Below, piece after piece: positions 18,324 to 28,038 of a stretch of DNA of 64,000 bases. The stretch comes from an uncultured Isosphaeraceae bacterium (GTDB taxonomy: Bacteria > Planctomycetota > Planctomycetia > Isosphaerales > Isosphaeraceae). The stretch spans positions 186,001-250,000 of the forward strand of contig CAMFLR010000001.1 of the NCBI GenBank assembly GCA_945957605.1, given 5' to 3'. The notes beneath the pieces were generated by a model. That model had not been told where the DNA came from and did not search any database. It saw nothing but the letters and a program-made list of their open reading frames with translations. The first letter of the stretch is position 1, and the number at the start of each line of letters is the position of its first letter. Position numbers and translations under genes: made by a program.

Positions 18324-18373
18324 TTGTCTGGATCGATTCATCCGAACGTGTGGAACCGCGCAGCACAACTCCT

Positions 18374-18500
18374 CGTGACGATGCTCTGCGTCGTCACGAA
18401 TCTTCGGCCGCTCCGCGGCCATTTGCGATCTTTTGGGCGCGGCAAAACGGATGACCGCGGAGCGGTCGCAGAAACGCTCCCACGCAGGAGCATGGGAGCG
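18374..18500. repeat. Cluster of REP-like palindromes
   Basis: Four hairpins lie in 130 bases between the RsmB-type gene and purF. They are CGTGACGA/TCGTCACG (18374-18398), GGCCGC/GCGGCC (18406-18420), GACCGC/GCGGTC (18453-18467, nearly the inverse of the previous one), and CGCTCCCA/TGGGAGCG (18475-18500) around CGCAGGAGCA. The last resembles a palindrome family I have seen in intergenic spaces of many bacteria. It lies 3' of both convergent genes and may work as a bidirectional terminator or mRNA stabiliser. Confidence 0.65.
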
Positions 18501-18542
18501 AGGAAATATCATGATGTGTTCGCTTGAAGGAGCGAGAACGGC

Positions 18543-20162
18543 TTACGCCTGCTGTACGACCGGGATATTTGCCCGTTCGTAGGCACGTTTGCCGTCGCCC
18601 GTGCGACATTCGCCGCCGACAAGGCTGCCGGCGTGGTCGATTTGATACAACCGCTCGCCGGCAGGCGAGGGGTAATGGCCGGTGAGACAGGCACGGCAGA
18701 GGCGGTCGGCGGAAAGCCCGATCGACCGGGCGATGGCGCTCACCGGCAAGTATCGAAGGCTATCGGCGCCGAGTTCGGTCGCCATCCTCTTCATCGCGGC
18801 TTCGGAAACGCCGCCGTCGGGCAAATCCGCATACTTGGGTGCGAACAATTCATCACGGCTCGACATATCGATGCCGTAGTAGCACGGCGCGATGATTGGC
18901 GGGCAGGCGACGCGGAGATGAATCTCGCGTGCTCCGCCTCGGCTGCGGATCTCGCTCACGAGCGCCCGCATCGTTGTCGATCGCACGATGCTGTCTTCAA
19001 CGAGCAACACTCGCTTGCCGGAAAGCACTTCGGGAAGCGGTGTGTACTTGAGGCGGGCCTTGGCCGAGCGGTCGGCATTGCCTTCAATGAAGGTACGGCC
19101 GACGTAGCGGTTACGCATCAAGCCTTCAACCGACGGCACCTTGAGCTCGTAAGCCATCGCGTCGGCTGCGGCCTTGGCGGTGTCGGGAACGGGCACAACA
19201 ATCGTGTCGGCGTCGAGCGGTACGTCTTCGAGGCTCGCGAGCTCGCGACCGAGCGAAGCGCGGCTGAGGTAAACCGAGCGATCATCGAGCGTACTGGCAA
19301 CGTTCGCGAAATAGATCCACTCGAAGAAGCAGTGCGCCTTCTTGGGGGAGTCGGCGAATCGATCGATACGGACGCCGTCGCGATTCGCGACCACAAGCGT
19401 GCCGGGGTCGAGCGAGCGAATGCCGGTGAATCCGAGATTCGCCAGCGGAACGCTTTCGCTGGCCGCGGCGAACAGCGGTCCATCCTCGGCGATGCACAAG
19501 GGCCGCATGCCCATCGGGTCACGAGCAACGACGAGGTCGCCAGTTGCGGTCATCAGCACGACGTTGTAAGCACCGTCGAACTTTTCAGCCAGACGGCCGA
19601 AGACGCCGGCCCAGTCGATCTTCGTTCCTTCGCCTTGAAGCTCGTAGCTCAGGGCGTGCATGAAGATTTCGGTGTCGGTGTCGCGCTTGAGGTGATAGTC
19701 GCCTTTTTCCAGCAACTCGCGTTTGAGCTCGTCGTAGTTCGCGAGCTGGCCGTTGAAGGCGAAGGCGAACCATTTGGCCTTGCGTCCGTGTTCGCGTTCA
19801 AACGGCTGGGCGTAGCTCTTGTCGTCGCCGCCGCAGGTGGCGTAACGAACGTGGCCGATCGCCGCGGGACCGGCTTGGTCCTTCATGATCGACTCGAACT
19901 TCGCCTTGTGATTCAGGCGAAATCCTTCGGCCACAGTGCCAAGCTGTTTGTGGGTGCGCAGGAGCGCGTCGCGATCGGGGTTGTAACTCGTCATGCCCGA
20001 GGCGAGTTGGCCACGGTTCTGCATGTCGAGGAGCATTCGGGGGACGAGACGAGACACACTGAAAGCATCGCCTGAAACCGGCGTCAACGAGGACACTCCG
20101 CGATCGCCGGCGTGGTGGTGATATACCGCCGCGACGCCGCATTCGTGCTTCAATTCGCCCAT
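18543..20162 (-). CDS. purF: Amidophosphoribosyltransferase
   Basis: 539 residues. The enzyme makes phosphoribosylamine from PRPP and glutamine, the first step of purine synthesis. The N-terminal nucleophile is C8 in [11 protein letters not shown], so a 7-residue propeptide is removed. The glutaminase domain is followed by the phosphoribosyltransferase domain with the PRPP loop [13 protein letters not shown] (about residues 385-397). Four cysteines that match the 4Fe-4S ligands of the Bacillus-type enzyme are seen: C278 ([10 protein letters not shown]), C427 (IAPCYYG), and C489/C492 (LCRACLTG). It is therefore of the Fe-S-containing class. The gene is divergent from proB. Confidence 0.95.
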   Translation of the reverse strand: MGELKHECGVAAVYHHHAGDRGVSSLTPVSGDAFSVSRLVPRMLLDMQNRGQLASGMTSYNPDRDALLRTHKQLGTVAEGFRLNHKAKFESIMKDQAGPAAIGHVRYATCGGDDKSYAQPFEREHGRKAKWFAFAFNGQLANYDELKRELLEKGDYHLKRDTDTEIFMHALSYELQGEGTKIDWAGVFGRLAEKFDGAYNVVLMTATGDLVVARDPMGMRPLCIAEDGPLFAAASESVPLANLGFTGIRSLDPGTLVVANRDGVRIDRFADSPKKAHCFFEWIYFANVASTLDDRSVYLSRASLGRELASLEDVPLDADTIVVPVPDTAKAAADAMAYELKVPSVEGLMRNRYVGRTFIEGNADRSAKARLKYTPLPEVLSGKRVLLVEDSIVRSTTMRALVSEIRSRGGAREIHLRVACPPIIAPCYYGIDMSSRDELFAPKYADLPDGGVSEAAMKRMATELGADSLRYLPVSAIARSIGLSADRLCRACLTGHYPSPAGERLYQIDHAGSLVGGECRTGDGKRAYERANIPVVQQA

Positions 20163-20275
20163 GTGCTCGTGTGGCCCTAAAAACCTGACCCCGCCGGAGT
20201 TGTGGCGGGGCTTGGAGGGAGAACGCGGAGACGCGATTCGACGGCCGACTTCATCTAGGCCAAGTGACCGACATC

Positions 20276-20283
20276 ATTATAAT
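20276..20283. promoter_or_regulatory. Palindromic -10 candidate in the purF/proB divergent region
   Basis: ATTATAAT reads as TATAAT on both strands. On the plus strand it would start transcription near 20290, 80 bases before proB; on the minus strand near 20268, about 105 bases before purF. No good -35 is found at either side, so it is a weak prediction. Confidence 0.3.
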
Positions 20284-20368
20284 GGGATCGAGGCTCCGGG
20301 GCAATCTTCACGGAAATCGACGGGTGATTCTCACAACACGAGAACCCGTCTGGAAAGGTGCAGGGACG

Positions 20369-21508
20369 ATGAGCCGCGACCTGGTTCGCGACGAGCTGGT
20401 GCATTCCGCGCATACGTGGGTGGTGAAAGTCGGCACGAGCGTCCTGACCGACGATAAGGGACGGCTCGACCCCGCGCGCATCGACCATCTCGCCGAGCAA
20501 ATCAGTGCGGTCAACGCCACCGGCCGCCACGTTGCTCTCGTAAGCTCGGGAGCCGTCGGAGCCGGGATCGGCCAGCTTAAGCTGAGCAAGCGGCCTGACA
20601 ACCTGCGCCAGCTCCAGGCTGCAGCGGCGGTTGGTCAGGCGTATCTCATTAGAGCATATGATGAAGGATTCCGCCGCCACGGCCGCCACGCCGCGCAGCT
20701 TCTCCTCACGCACGAAGATTTCGACAGTCGCGCCCGCTATTTAAACATGCGGAACACACTGACGGCGCTCTTCGAGTTCGACGCGATTCCGGTCATTAAC
20801 GAAAACGATACAATTAGTGTTGATGAGATCAAGTTTGGCGATAATGACCGTCTTGCGGCCATGGTTGCCAACTTGCTTCAGGCTCCCTTGCTCGTGATCT
20901 TGAGCGTCGTCGACGGCCTGTACAAGTCTGACCCGGGTTCGAGTGGGCTGGGTGAAGTGGTTCCGCTCGTCGGCAATCTCGACGACCAGATCCTCGGCCT
21001 CGCCGGCGACAGCAAGAGCACGATGGGTACCGGCGGGATGCGCAGCAAGCTGCAAGCCGCGAGTTTGGTGACCAAGGCGGGCGGCTCGGTGATCATCGCC
21101 TCGGGCAAGAAGTCGGAGCCGCTCACTCGCATTCTCAACGCCGAGCCGGTGGGGACGCTCTTCCTCGCACGCGGTCAAAACAGCCCGGCCCGAAAGCGCT
21201 GGATCGGCCTTACCGCGCGGCCTAAGGGACACTTTGTCGTCGACCAAGGGGCCCGATCCGCCCTCGAAGCCGGAAACAAGAGCCTGCTAGCGATCGGCGT
21301 CGTTGAAGTGGTCGGCGATTTCGAGAAGGGCGACGTCGTCGGCGTTCGCGACGTTGATGGGATGGAATTCGCGCGCGGCCTCACAAATTACGGCACGCCC
21401 GACGCGATTTCGATTCGTGGCCAGCGCACAGAGCAGGCTCGCCAAACCCTGGGATCGACCCCGTATGACGAAGTGATCCACAAAGATAATCTTGTGCTGA
21501 TTCTTTGA
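20369..21508 (+). CDS. proB: Glutamate 5-kinase
   Basis: 379 residues from the ATG at 20369, which has GCAGGGACG directly upstream; the open frame extends further 5' but without such a site. It phosphorylates glutamate in the first step of proline synthesis. Motifs are VVKVGTSVLTDD (nucleotide binding), LVSSGAVGAG, the substrate site VINENDTIS, and GTGGMRSKLQAA. The last 100 residues form a PUA domain (ARPKGHFVVDQGARSAL), as in the long form of the enzyme. It is divergent from purF and convergent with the gene that ends at 21518. No proA is in the window. Confidence 0.95.
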   Translation: MSRDLVRDELVHSAHTWVVKVGTSVLTDDKGRLDPARIDHLAEQISAVNATGRHVALVSSGAVGAGIGQLKLSKRPDNLRQLQAAAAVGQAYLIRAYDEGFRRHGRHAAQLLLTHEDFDSRARYLNMRNTLTALFEFDAIPVINENDTISVDEIKFGDNDRLAAMVANLLQAPLLVILSVVDGLYKSDPGSSGLGEVVPLVGNLDDQILGLAGDSKSTMGTGGMRSKLQAASLVTKAGGSVIIASGKKSEPLTRILNAEPVGTLFLARGQNSPARKRWIGLTARPKGHFVVDQGARSALEAGNKSLLAIGVVEVVGDFEKGDVVGVRDVDGMEFARGLTNYGTPDAISIRGQRTEQARQTLGSTPYDEVIHKDNLVLIL

Positions 21509-21517
21509 CGTCCAGGA

Positions 21518-22870
21518 TCAAAGCATCGGAACGTCTTTGAACTCGAACGGGATGTCGCTCGTGGTGCGGATGAGCGAGTAATATCGCAATTTCACCGGTT
21601 TCGGCGGAGCGCCGGTCGGTCCCGGAACGAGCGCGAGGCTGACGCGCGTGTCTTCGCCGTTCTGCATCGTTCCGGCCAGATACCACGAAACCGGCGAATC
21701 GTCGGCGTTCAGCAACTCGATGTTCATCGGCCCAATTTCAGGGCGGGCCATCATGAACGGGTCGTTGTCGACCGGCTGCTCGTTGCGAATACCGATCGTC
21801 GCGAATGACAGCTCGATCGTCGGCATGTTGGTGTTGGGATGCGGCTTCAACTCGTGAATCGTCACGCGGGCGGTGTCGTTCTTGAACGTCTTGCCGGTGG
21901 CTTCGGTAAGGTTGATTTCCAGCCGATCGATCTTTCGCGCACAGATGTTGAGTGGCATCACCCCGCGCAGCTCGCGAATGACCTTTCCAGTTCGCGCGGG
22001 ACGCTTGAGGTGGATCTGAAACGGCACGTGGCCGGACGCGGCCGCGAAGAAATCGCCTTGAAACTGCGAAGACTCGATCGTTGTCGGAATCACGAGCGAC
22101 TGGCCGAGATCGTCTACCGCCGTAAGCACCTTTGCTGGGCGGTTTTGCGAAATGAACAGACTCGGCTCGGCGACAACCTGGAGACGGAGGTAGAACTGCT
22201 CGCTGGCAAGTTGCGGCTCTTGGCCTGGAATCGGCATTCGCATCGCCGGGTTCATGTTCATAACCGGCGGGTTACCGAACGTCATGTCACGCTGGTAGTG
22301 CAGGCTGAGCAAGTTGAACCGGAACGGGCCACTGTCGCAAACCATTCCAGGCGCACGTGCATTGCCCGACGAGAGTTGCAACGAGCGATCGGCGATCCCG
22401 CTGGTTTGCCTTCCTGTCGTCGAATACTGCAGCGAGCCGACGTCGCAAAGCCGGTCAACCGCGGTCCAGAACGGCAGTGGCTCGGGGGCAGTTAATGTCA
22501 CTCGACGGCCCGGCGGTTTGCCGCGGTCTTCGGGCTGAAGCGAGAGCAGCACGCCGGTTTTGCTATTGATGTTGCTGACGACATCAGGGAGCGGGGTGTC
22601 GTGAAAGTCGAGCTGGATCTTGCTTGGCTCGAGGAGCAGCCGGCCTTCGATCTTCACCAGAAGCGCTTCGGCCCGGGTGCGGATTTCGGTGTCGCGGTGG
22701 GTTTTCGCACGTTTGAGTGCGGGAAGTGACTCGCGGCCGAGCTTTTCGAGCGACTGCGCTGCGGCCTCGCGATCTGCATAACGCGGAGCACCGAGCCGGG
22801 AAACGAGTAGATCGGGGCTGGGATTGGCGATCGTCAGCAAGAGCCCGAGGACGACCACGGTTCCCGACAT
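21518..22870 (-). CDS. Secreted HEAT-like/secretin-N-like hypothetical protein
   Basis: 450 residues. A short signal segment leads to a HEAT-like unit (LGAPRYADREAAAQSLEKLG, then a second helix pair DTEIRTRAEALLVKIEG) at about residues 20-75. A segment resembling the N-terminal domain of secretins follows (DTPLPDVVSNINSKTGVLLSL). The remaining 300 residues are beta-rich with no recognised motif. This HEAT plus secretin-N-like layout recurs in planctomycete hypothetical proteins. Function unknown; it may bind a partner in the periplasm (inference). Convergent with proB, 9 bases apart. Confidence 0.8.
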   Translation of the reverse strand: MSGTVVVLGLLLTIANPSPDLLVSRLGAPRYADREAAAQSLEKLGRESLPALKRAKTHRDTEIRTRAEALLVKIEGRLLLEPSKIQLDFHDTPLPDVVSNINSKTGVLLSLQPEDRGKPPGRRVTLTAPEPLPFWTAVDRLCDVGSLQYSTTGRQTSGIADRSLQLSSGNARAPGMVCDSGPFRFNLLSLHYQRDMTFGNPPVMNMNPAMRMPIPGQEPQLASEQFYLRLQVVAEPSLFISQNRPAKVLTAVDDLGQSLVIPTTIESSQFQGDFFAAASGHVPFQIHLKRPARTGKVIRELRGVMPLNICARKIDRLEINLTEATGKTFKNDTARVTIHELKPHPNTNMPTIELSFATIGIRNEQPVDNDPFMMARPEIGPMNIELLNADDSPVSWYLAGTMQNGEDTRVSLALVPGPTGAPPKPVKLRYYSLIRTTSDIPFEFKDVPML

Positions 22871-22965
22871 GGAGCAAACCCCGCAACAAGAGTGATTAGG
22901 CTTAACCCGCTGCCCTGCGCTTCGGGAAAACGGGTAAAATCCCGCCCTGCCCTTCGAATTAACGT

Positions 22966-22971
22966 ATTATA
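22966..22971 (-). promoter_or_regulatory. Candidate -10 for the HEAT-like gene
   Basis: A perfect TATAAT on the minus strand preceded by GGG, about 95 bases before the ATG. No matching -35 at 16-18 bases is evident. Confidence 0.3.
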
Positions 22972-23093
22972 CCCCTCAACTTGAAGATAGTTCCAACCTG
23001 GAAATCAGGCGTGCTCGCGATTTGCCTAGCACACGGCGCCGCGAGCATTCGAGCCGTTCCATCGTTCCGATCATTTGCAATCGAAGGTGAGAT

Positions 23094-23822
23094 GTGGTTG
23101 AGCCAATCGTTGCCGAGCTGACGAATTCCGAACAAATCGCGACGCTCGCGGCTGAGTTATCCGCCTGGGAACCGCGATTGGAACTCCTGTACGGCAACGA
23201 TGAATCGCTGATCTACGAACCGGATGGAACCTTTTATGGCATTTGTCTTTCCGAACAGTCCGCTTTGACGGTCCGGCACAAAATCCGCGAAATCTCGCGG
23301 GGCGATGCTTTCGTGGTACCTATCGCGGTTTCGATCGACGTCGACCCGCCGATCCGCTATCTGGCGATCCGCCACGACGGGACGATTCCCAACCACTTTC
23401 GCGAGCGGTTCATTCAGACCTGGGGGCTCGACACTCGTCTCGCAAGTGCGGCCGAGACGAACGGCGGTGCGATCAACGTTCTTCCCGACGAACCGCTACG
23501 TTACCGTTTTCGCTATCAAGTCCTCGAACTCGATCAGGGGTCGTTCGAATTCCAGGCTGGGTTCGGCCTACATCTCGTGATCGCATTCGACGAGGCTGTC
23601 TCGCTTGCTCAGAGTGAAACAAGAACGGCTTTGGGCGCAGACCACCTTGTGTTGATTCGTCCCCACACTCGTTATTCGGTGTCCGGAAAAGGGCGTGCGG
23701 GCGTATTGGTGCTGGAGACGGAGGTTGAGTACGAGACGCGGCGGTTTAACGTCCTTGCGGGGCGTGACGATCGCGTGAGTCCGGAATTCCTGCCGGGTGC
23801 ACCACCTCAACCGGAGAATTGA
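23094..23822 (+). CDS. Hypothetical protein, possibly cupin-like
   Basis: 242 residues from a GTG with AAGGTGAG just upstream. No signal peptide or membrane segment. It is beta-rich and acidic. The second half (YRFRYQVLELDQGSFEFQAG through ADHLVLIRPHTRYSVSGKGRAGVLVLE) has the spacing of short strands and glycines expected of a double-stranded beta-helix, so a cupin-like fold is possible. I do not recognise a named family and no metal site is convincing. It stands alone between two divergent or unrelated genes. Confidence 0.75.
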   Translation: MVEPIVAELTNSEQIATLAAELSAWEPRLELLYGNDESLIYEPDGTFYGICLSEQSALTVRHKIREISRGDAFVVPIAVSIDVDPPIRYLAIRHDGTIPNHFRERFIQTWGLDTRLASAAETNGGAINVLPDEPLRYRFRYQVLELDQGSFEFQAGFGLHLVIAFDEAVSLAQSETRTALGADHLVLIRPHTRYSVSGKGRAGVLVLETEVEYETRRFNVLAGRDDRVSPEFLPGAPPQPEN

Positions 23823-23978
23823 TGCCACGCGAACCGCTTGCATGAAATTGTGATGAAAGTCGAAGCGGCGGGCTGTGGCAAAGCCGATGAGTCATGAGAT
23901 AGAATGACGATAGTCGGCGAAATGCGCCTGGGGCGGGTTAGCTCGCGGTACGGGGTTCGCTTCGAGGGGAGACCTCTC

Positions 23979-24752
23979 ATGCGTGGGACGACTTTGACGT
24001 TAGGGCGATGGGGTAAAGCCTTTCTGCTCGCCGGTTTCGGGCTAATTGCTCTGGGCCGAGGCGAAGTCGCTGCGCAAAGCGTTTTCGACCCGTATTTGCC
24101 TTATTCGGGCGACTATGCGTCGTCGAGTTTTCCCTCGGTGCCGAACAACCTGGCGCTCCCGGGCTCGGCGCGCGATGTGGGCGATTACAACAATCCCCAG
24201 GGCGCGATCAGCCGGTACAATACCTTCCAAAGCTATGTGAATGGCGTGGAGTCGGGTGCGGTACGCGGCGGTGGTCTGGGCGGGCGTGCTAGCCAACCGT
24301 CGGGCTACGAAGGTGGCTATGTGGCGAATCGCGAAGCCGATCGCGAATTCGCTCGTTGGGAAGCCGAGCGAGATCGTCGCTATCGAATGGCGATGGCTGA
24401 GAAGGATCCCGCGAGAAAGGCCGCTATGTTCAAGGCGATCGCGCGGATGAGGCCTCCAACTTCGACCAGGGCGCCGCGTGCTCAGACTGCGACCGCTGCT
24501 GCTCCTCGCACGATGCAACCGGCCGAACCGCCGCGCGTTGATCGCAAGGAAGCCCTCGCGGCCGAGGCTCTCAAGGGAATTGAGGGTGCAGCACCTTCAA
24601 CGACAAACAGCGGAACGACCGTGCGTTTGCCGGCGACCAATTCGACCGATCCGCGGAACAATAATCGCCGTTCTGGCGTGTCGGTTCCCTTGAACCGGCC
24701 TGCAATGGAAGGCGAACGTAACGGGTCATCGACGCCTCCCAGTCGCCCCTGA
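23979..24752 (+). CDS. Secreted low-complexity hypothetical protein
   Basis: 257 residues from the ATG at 23979 (GGGGAG 7 bases before). A signal peptide (GKAFLLAGFGLIALGRGEVAAQ) is followed by a Pro/Gly/Tyr/Asn-rich region, a charged helix (NREADREFARWEAERDRRYRMA), and an Ala/Thr/Pro-rich tail with DPRNNNRRSG. No conserved catalytic motif. It looks like a secreted or envelope-associated linker protein. Function unknown. A strong terminator follows 9 bases after the stop. Confidence 0.75.
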   Translation: MRGTTLTLGRWGKAFLLAGFGLIALGRGEVAAQSVFDPYLPYSGDYASSSFPSVPNNLALPGSARDVGDYNNPQGAISRYNTFQSYVNGVESGAVRGGGLGGRASQPSGYEGGYVANREADREFARWEAERDRRYRMAMAEKDPARKAAMFKAIARMRPPTSTRAPRAQTATAAAPRTMQPAEPPRVDRKEALAAEALKGIEGAAPSTTNSGTTVRLPATNSTDPRNNNRRSGVSVPLNRPAMEGERNGSSTPPSRP

Positions 24753-24761
24753 TCGAACCAG

Positions 24762-24809
24762 GCCCGCAGCGCTCGCTTCATACGCTGAGTGCTGCGGGCT
24801 TTTGTTTTT
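24762..24809 (+). terminator. Rho-independent terminator
   Basis: A 9 bp stem (GCCCGCAGC at 24762-24770 with GCTGCGGGC at 24791-24799) is followed by a T-rich tract TTTTGTTTTT. It separates the preceding gene from the nuo operon. Confidence 0.85.
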
Positions 24810-24871
24810 CGAACGGCGGTCACTTCACCGCTTTGATTCAAGCCCGGCACACACTTCCGGTCAGTGCCCTC

Positions 24872-24899
24872 TTGCGATCGGCGCGAACTCGCGTATGAT
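24872..24899 (+). promoter_or_regulatory. Candidate promoter of the nuo operon
   Basis: TTGCGA (24872-24877), 16 bases, TATGAT (24894-24899). The -10 matches in 5 of 6 positions, the -35 in 4. It is the best such pair in the gap before nuoA and would give a leader of about 120 bases. Confidence 0.4.
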
Positions 24900-25027
24900 C
24901 TGAGGCGTTGACTCGGTCAACATCAGATAAACCCCGGCGAATGGCTGGGATTTTTTTCGCCTGACTTTGTGAAACACTTCACAAGCCAGTTGCGCACCTT
25001 GGAGCGGGCCGGGCGGTTCCGACTTTC

Positions 25028-25474
25028 ATGGGTTCGGAATTTACACCGATCTTTCTTTTCGTCCTGGTCGCGGTCTTCACGGCGATCAGCATGTTCGCCC
25101 TCAGCGCGATTCTCGGTCCGAAGCGAATCACGGCCGTCAAGCAGATGCCGTACGAGTCGGGTATGGACCCGATTGGTGACGCGCGGCAACGGTTCGACGT
25201 TCGTTACTATCTCGTTGCGATCGTCTTCCTGCTGTTTGACGTCGAACTTCTGTTCCTCTACCCCTGGGCAGTTGCCCAGTGGAGTGCAGGCAAGCCCGCC
25301 GCGGTGGCGACAGCCCCCGCCGAGCCAGGTGCCGTTGCGGCTGTAACCGAAGCCGCCGTGGGAATTCCCCCCGTATTCCGCAACCTGGTGTTTGGCGAAA
25401 TTGTCGTCTTCATAGTCGTCTTGGCCGCGGCCTTCGCCTATGCCTGGCGTAAAGGGGTCTTCGAATGGCGATAG
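25028..25474 (+). CDS. nuoA: NADH-quinone oxidoreductase subunit A
   Basis: 148 residues, three membrane helices. The family signature [20 protein letters not shown] is at residues 39-58, followed by [17 protein letters not shown] with the conserved acidic residues near the quinone channel. An Ala-rich loop of about 30 residues lies between helices 2 and 3, longer than usual. It is the first gene of a 14-gene operon for complex I, which couples NADH oxidation by quinone to proton pumping. It overlaps nuoB by 10 bases. Confidence 0.95.
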   Translation: MGSEFTPIFLFVLVAVFTAISMFALSAILGPKRITAVKQMPYESGMDPIGDARQRFDVRYYLVAIVFLLFDVELLFLYPWAVAQWSAGKPAAVATAPAEPGAVAAVTEAAVGIPPVFRNLVFGEIVVFIVVLAAAFAYAWRKGVFEWR

Positions 25475-26160
25475 GACTTCCCAAGTCCGGCTCGGGTGCG
25501 ATTGACGTTCCTGAAAACACAATCATCACCCGGCTCGACGCGACGATCGACAAGCTGCTCGACCAGGTTGGCGGCAACCAGATCATCAACGCCGCGCGTA
25601 AATACAGCCTCTGGCCGATGCCTTTCGCCACGGCCTGCTGCGGTATCGAACTGATGGCCGTCGGTGCCAGCCGTTTCGACATCGCTCGCTTCGGCGCCGA
25701 GGTTATGCGGTTCAGCCCGCGCCAGTGCGACCTGCTCATCGTCGCCGGCCGCGTGTCGATGAAAATGCTGCCGGTCCTTCAGCGCATCTGGCTGCAAATG
25801 CCCGAGCCGAAGTGGTCGATCAGCATGGGTGCCTGTGCCTCGACCGGCGGCGTGTTCGACACCTACGCAGTCGTGCAAGGCGTCGATCGATTCATCCCCA
25901 TCGACGTTTATATTCCAGGTTGCCCGCCGCGTCCCGAGCAGATCCTTCGAGCACTTCTCGACCTTCAAACGAAGATCCAGAAGGGTAGCTCGCTCGGCAG
26001 CAAGGGCCTGCCCGAAGTCTTCGACGCCGAGCGTGCTCTGCCCGAGAAGCAAATCGTTCCCGCAGGAATTCCGTTCGCCAGCGAGCGTGGCGATGAAGAC
26101 CGCTTCGGCTATCGTTTGCCGGGTGGTTCCGCGCTTCTGGGTAAGAACGAAGCAAAATAA
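25465..26160 (+). CDS. nuoB: NADH-quinone oxidoreductase subunit B
   Basis: 231 residues. It carries the ligands of cluster N2, the last Fe-S centre before quinone: C58-C59 in [17 protein letters not shown]124 in [10 protein letters not shown], and C153 in [13 protein letters not shown]. The C-terminus is about 50 residues longer than the E. coli subunit core and is charged. It sits at the peripheral arm-membrane junction. It overlaps nuoA by 10 bases. Confidence 0.95.
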   Translation: MAIGLPKSGSGAIDVPENTIITRLDATIDKLLDQVGGNQIINAARKYSLWPMPFATACCGIELMAVGASRFDIARFGAEVMRFSPRQCDLLIVAGRVSMKMLPVLQRIWLQMPEPKWSISMGACASTGGVFDTYAVVQGVDRFIPIDVYIPGCPPRPEQILRALLDLQTKIQKGSSLGSKGLPEVFDAERALPEKQIVPAGIPFASERGDEDRFGYRLPGGSALLGKNEAK

Positions 26161-26199
26161 TCGCGAATCGGACGAATCTTCGATCGAGGCCATTTTCCC

Positions 26200-26724
26200 G
26201 TGAGCCAGGCTGTGACTGACCCGCACGCCACGACGTTCAAAACCCTCGCAACCGTGCTCGGCGATGGGGTTTTCTCGACGTCGCAGTATCTCGACAACCT
26301 GCGGCTGCACGTTCCTGCGTCGCGATTGATCGAGCTGTTGACGGTGCTCAAGAATCAGTGTGGGTTTTCGTTCCTCGCCGAGTTGGGCGGGACCGATTAC
26401 CTGGGCTATCCGGGACATACGCGGCACCGGTTCGAAGTGCACTACGTCCTGCTCAACATCGACACGACCGAGCGTTTGATCGTCAAGGCCGGGGTGGATG
26501 ACCCGAACCCGACCTTGCCCTCAGCCTATCCTCTCTGGCGCGGAGCCGATTGGATGGAACGCGAGGTCTATGACATGTACGGCATCGTGTTCGAGGGACA
26601 TCCCGACCTCCGACGCATTTTGATGCCCGAAGAATTCACAGCGTTCCCGTTGCGGAAGGACTATCCGCTTCGTGGTCGCGGCGAGCGGCACAACTTCCAG
26701 AAGCTAAGCCGCGAGCAGTCGTAA
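26200..26724 (+). CDS. nuoC: NADH-quinone oxidoreductase subunit C
   Basis: 174 residues from a GTG with GAGGCC a few bases upstream. It shows the 30-kDa subunit signature [18 protein letters not shown] and [12 protein letters not shown]-type sequence ([23 protein letters not shown]), then [10 protein letters not shown]. NuoC and NuoD are separate genes here, unlike the fused form in E. coli. It forms part of the quinone-reducing module. Confidence 0.94.
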   Translation: MSQAVTDPHATTFKTLATVLGDGVFSTSQYLDNLRLHVPASRLIELLTVLKNQCGFSFLAELGGTDYLGYPGHTRHRFEVHYVLLNIDTTERLIVKAGVDDPNPTLPSAYPLWRGADWMEREVYDMYGIVFEGHPDLRRILMPEEFTAFPLRKDYPLRGRGERHNFQKLSREQS

Positions 26725-26799
26725 TCTCGATCGCTTTGCTTCAATCGCAACGCATCCGAATTTATCTTCGCGTTTGGTCCACGCAGCCAGGTGTGATTT

Positions 26800-28023
26800 A
26801 TGCCGGCCAATTTGCTTGATGAACCCGAGATCGGCGAAGAGTCGAAGCAGCCGTATCTTTGGACGCTCAACTTCGGCCCGCAGCACCCGGCGACCCACAC
26901 CACGCTTCGCCTCGTGCTCGACATCGACGGCGAGCGGATCGTCAAAGCGACGCCGTACATTGGCTACTTGCACTCCGGCTTCGAGAAGCTGGGTGAACAC
27001 CTGAATTTCAACCAGTACGTCACGATCGTCGACCGCAAGAACTACATCAGCCCGCCGATGAACGAAGTGGCGTGGCACCATGCTGTCGAGAAGCTGCTCG
27101 GCATCGAGCTGACGAAGCGCTGCCAGTACATCCGCATCATCATCGCTGAGTTGTCGCGCATCAGCGACCACCTGCTCTGCACCGGTGCCGCCGCGCTCGA
27201 CCTTGGCGCCTTCACTGCCTTCCTCTTCGCGTTCAATCAGCGCGAGCTGATTTACGACATCTACGAAGAGATGTCGGGCTACCGCTTCCATCCGGGTTAC
27301 ACCCGTGTCGGCGGCGTGATGCAAGACTTCAACGATCGCGTCATCCAGCGCGTCCGGACAGTGCTGCAAAGCCTGCCCAAGGCGCTGGCCGACATGGAAA
27401 AGCTCCTCTTCCGCAACCGGATCTTCCTCGATCGTATGCGGGGAGTCGGCGTTTTGACGCGTGAAGATGCGATCAACTTTTCCTGTACCGGTCCCCTCGC
27501 CCGCGCGAGCGGCGTGACGATCGACCTGCGGAAAGACGCCCCCTACCTCGCCTACAACGATTTCGACTTCACGGTTCCATACGCGACCGAGGGCGATTGC
27601 TACGCCCGCTTCCAGGTTCGTATGGAAGAAATCCACCAGAGTATGGGGATCGTCAAAAAGGCGCTCGAGAATCTTCCCAGCGGTCCGGTAAACGTGCCGA
27701 TCGCCGAGAAGTTCCCAATGCCCGACAAGGGCACGACGTACAACAGCATGGAAGGCCTGATTCAGCACTTCGAGCTGATCATGCCGAATCGCGGGTTCGA
27801 GACGCCCAGGGAAGAGATTTACGCGGCGGTGGAAGGGCCGAACGGCGAGCTTGGTTACTACCTTGTGACCGACGGCTCGCAGATCGCCTGGCGCACGCGG
27901 ACCCGGCCGCCGTCATACATCCACTTCCAGGTGTTCCCGCACATGATCAAGGATCACCTGATCGCCGACATCGTCGCGGTTCTGGGAAGTCTCAACATCA
28001 TCGCCGCCGAGCTGGACCGGTAA
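26800..28023 (+). CDS. nuoD: NADH-quinone oxidoreductase subunit D
   Basis: 407 residues. The 49-kDa signature LNFGPQHPATHTTLRLVLDIDGE lies near residues 25-50, followed by GYLHSGFEKLGE and RKNYISPPMNEVAW. The C-terminus ends in the conserved DIVAVLGSLNIIAAELDR. It builds the quinone-binding pocket with NuoB. AGGTG precedes the ATG by about 6 bases. It is separate from nuoC by 75 bases. Confidence 0.95.
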   Translation: MPANLLDEPEIGEESKQPYLWTLNFGPQHPATHTTLRLVLDIDGERIVKATPYIGYLHSGFEKLGEHLNFNQYVTIVDRKNYISPPMNEVAWHHAVEKLLGIELTKRCQYIRIIIAELSRISDHLLCTGAAALDLGAFTAFLFAFNQRELIYDIYEEMSGYRFHPGYTRVGGVMQDFNDRVIQRVRTVLQSLPKALADMEKLLFRNRIFLDRMRGVGVLTREDAINFSCTGPLARASGVTIDLRKDAPYLAYNDFDFTVPYATEGDCYARFQVRMEEIHQSMGIVKKALENLPSGPVNVPIAEKFPMPDKGTTYNSMEGLIQHFELIMPNRGFETPREEIYAAVEGPNGELGYYLVTDGSQIAWRTRTRPPSYIHFQVFPHMIKDHLIADIVAVLGSLNIIAAELDR

Positions 28024-28038
28024 AGGACGAATCGCGCA

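Noticed and set aside
18633-20075. A 480-codon plus-strand frame
   Set aside because: It is antisense to purF, which has all catalytic and Fe-S residues.
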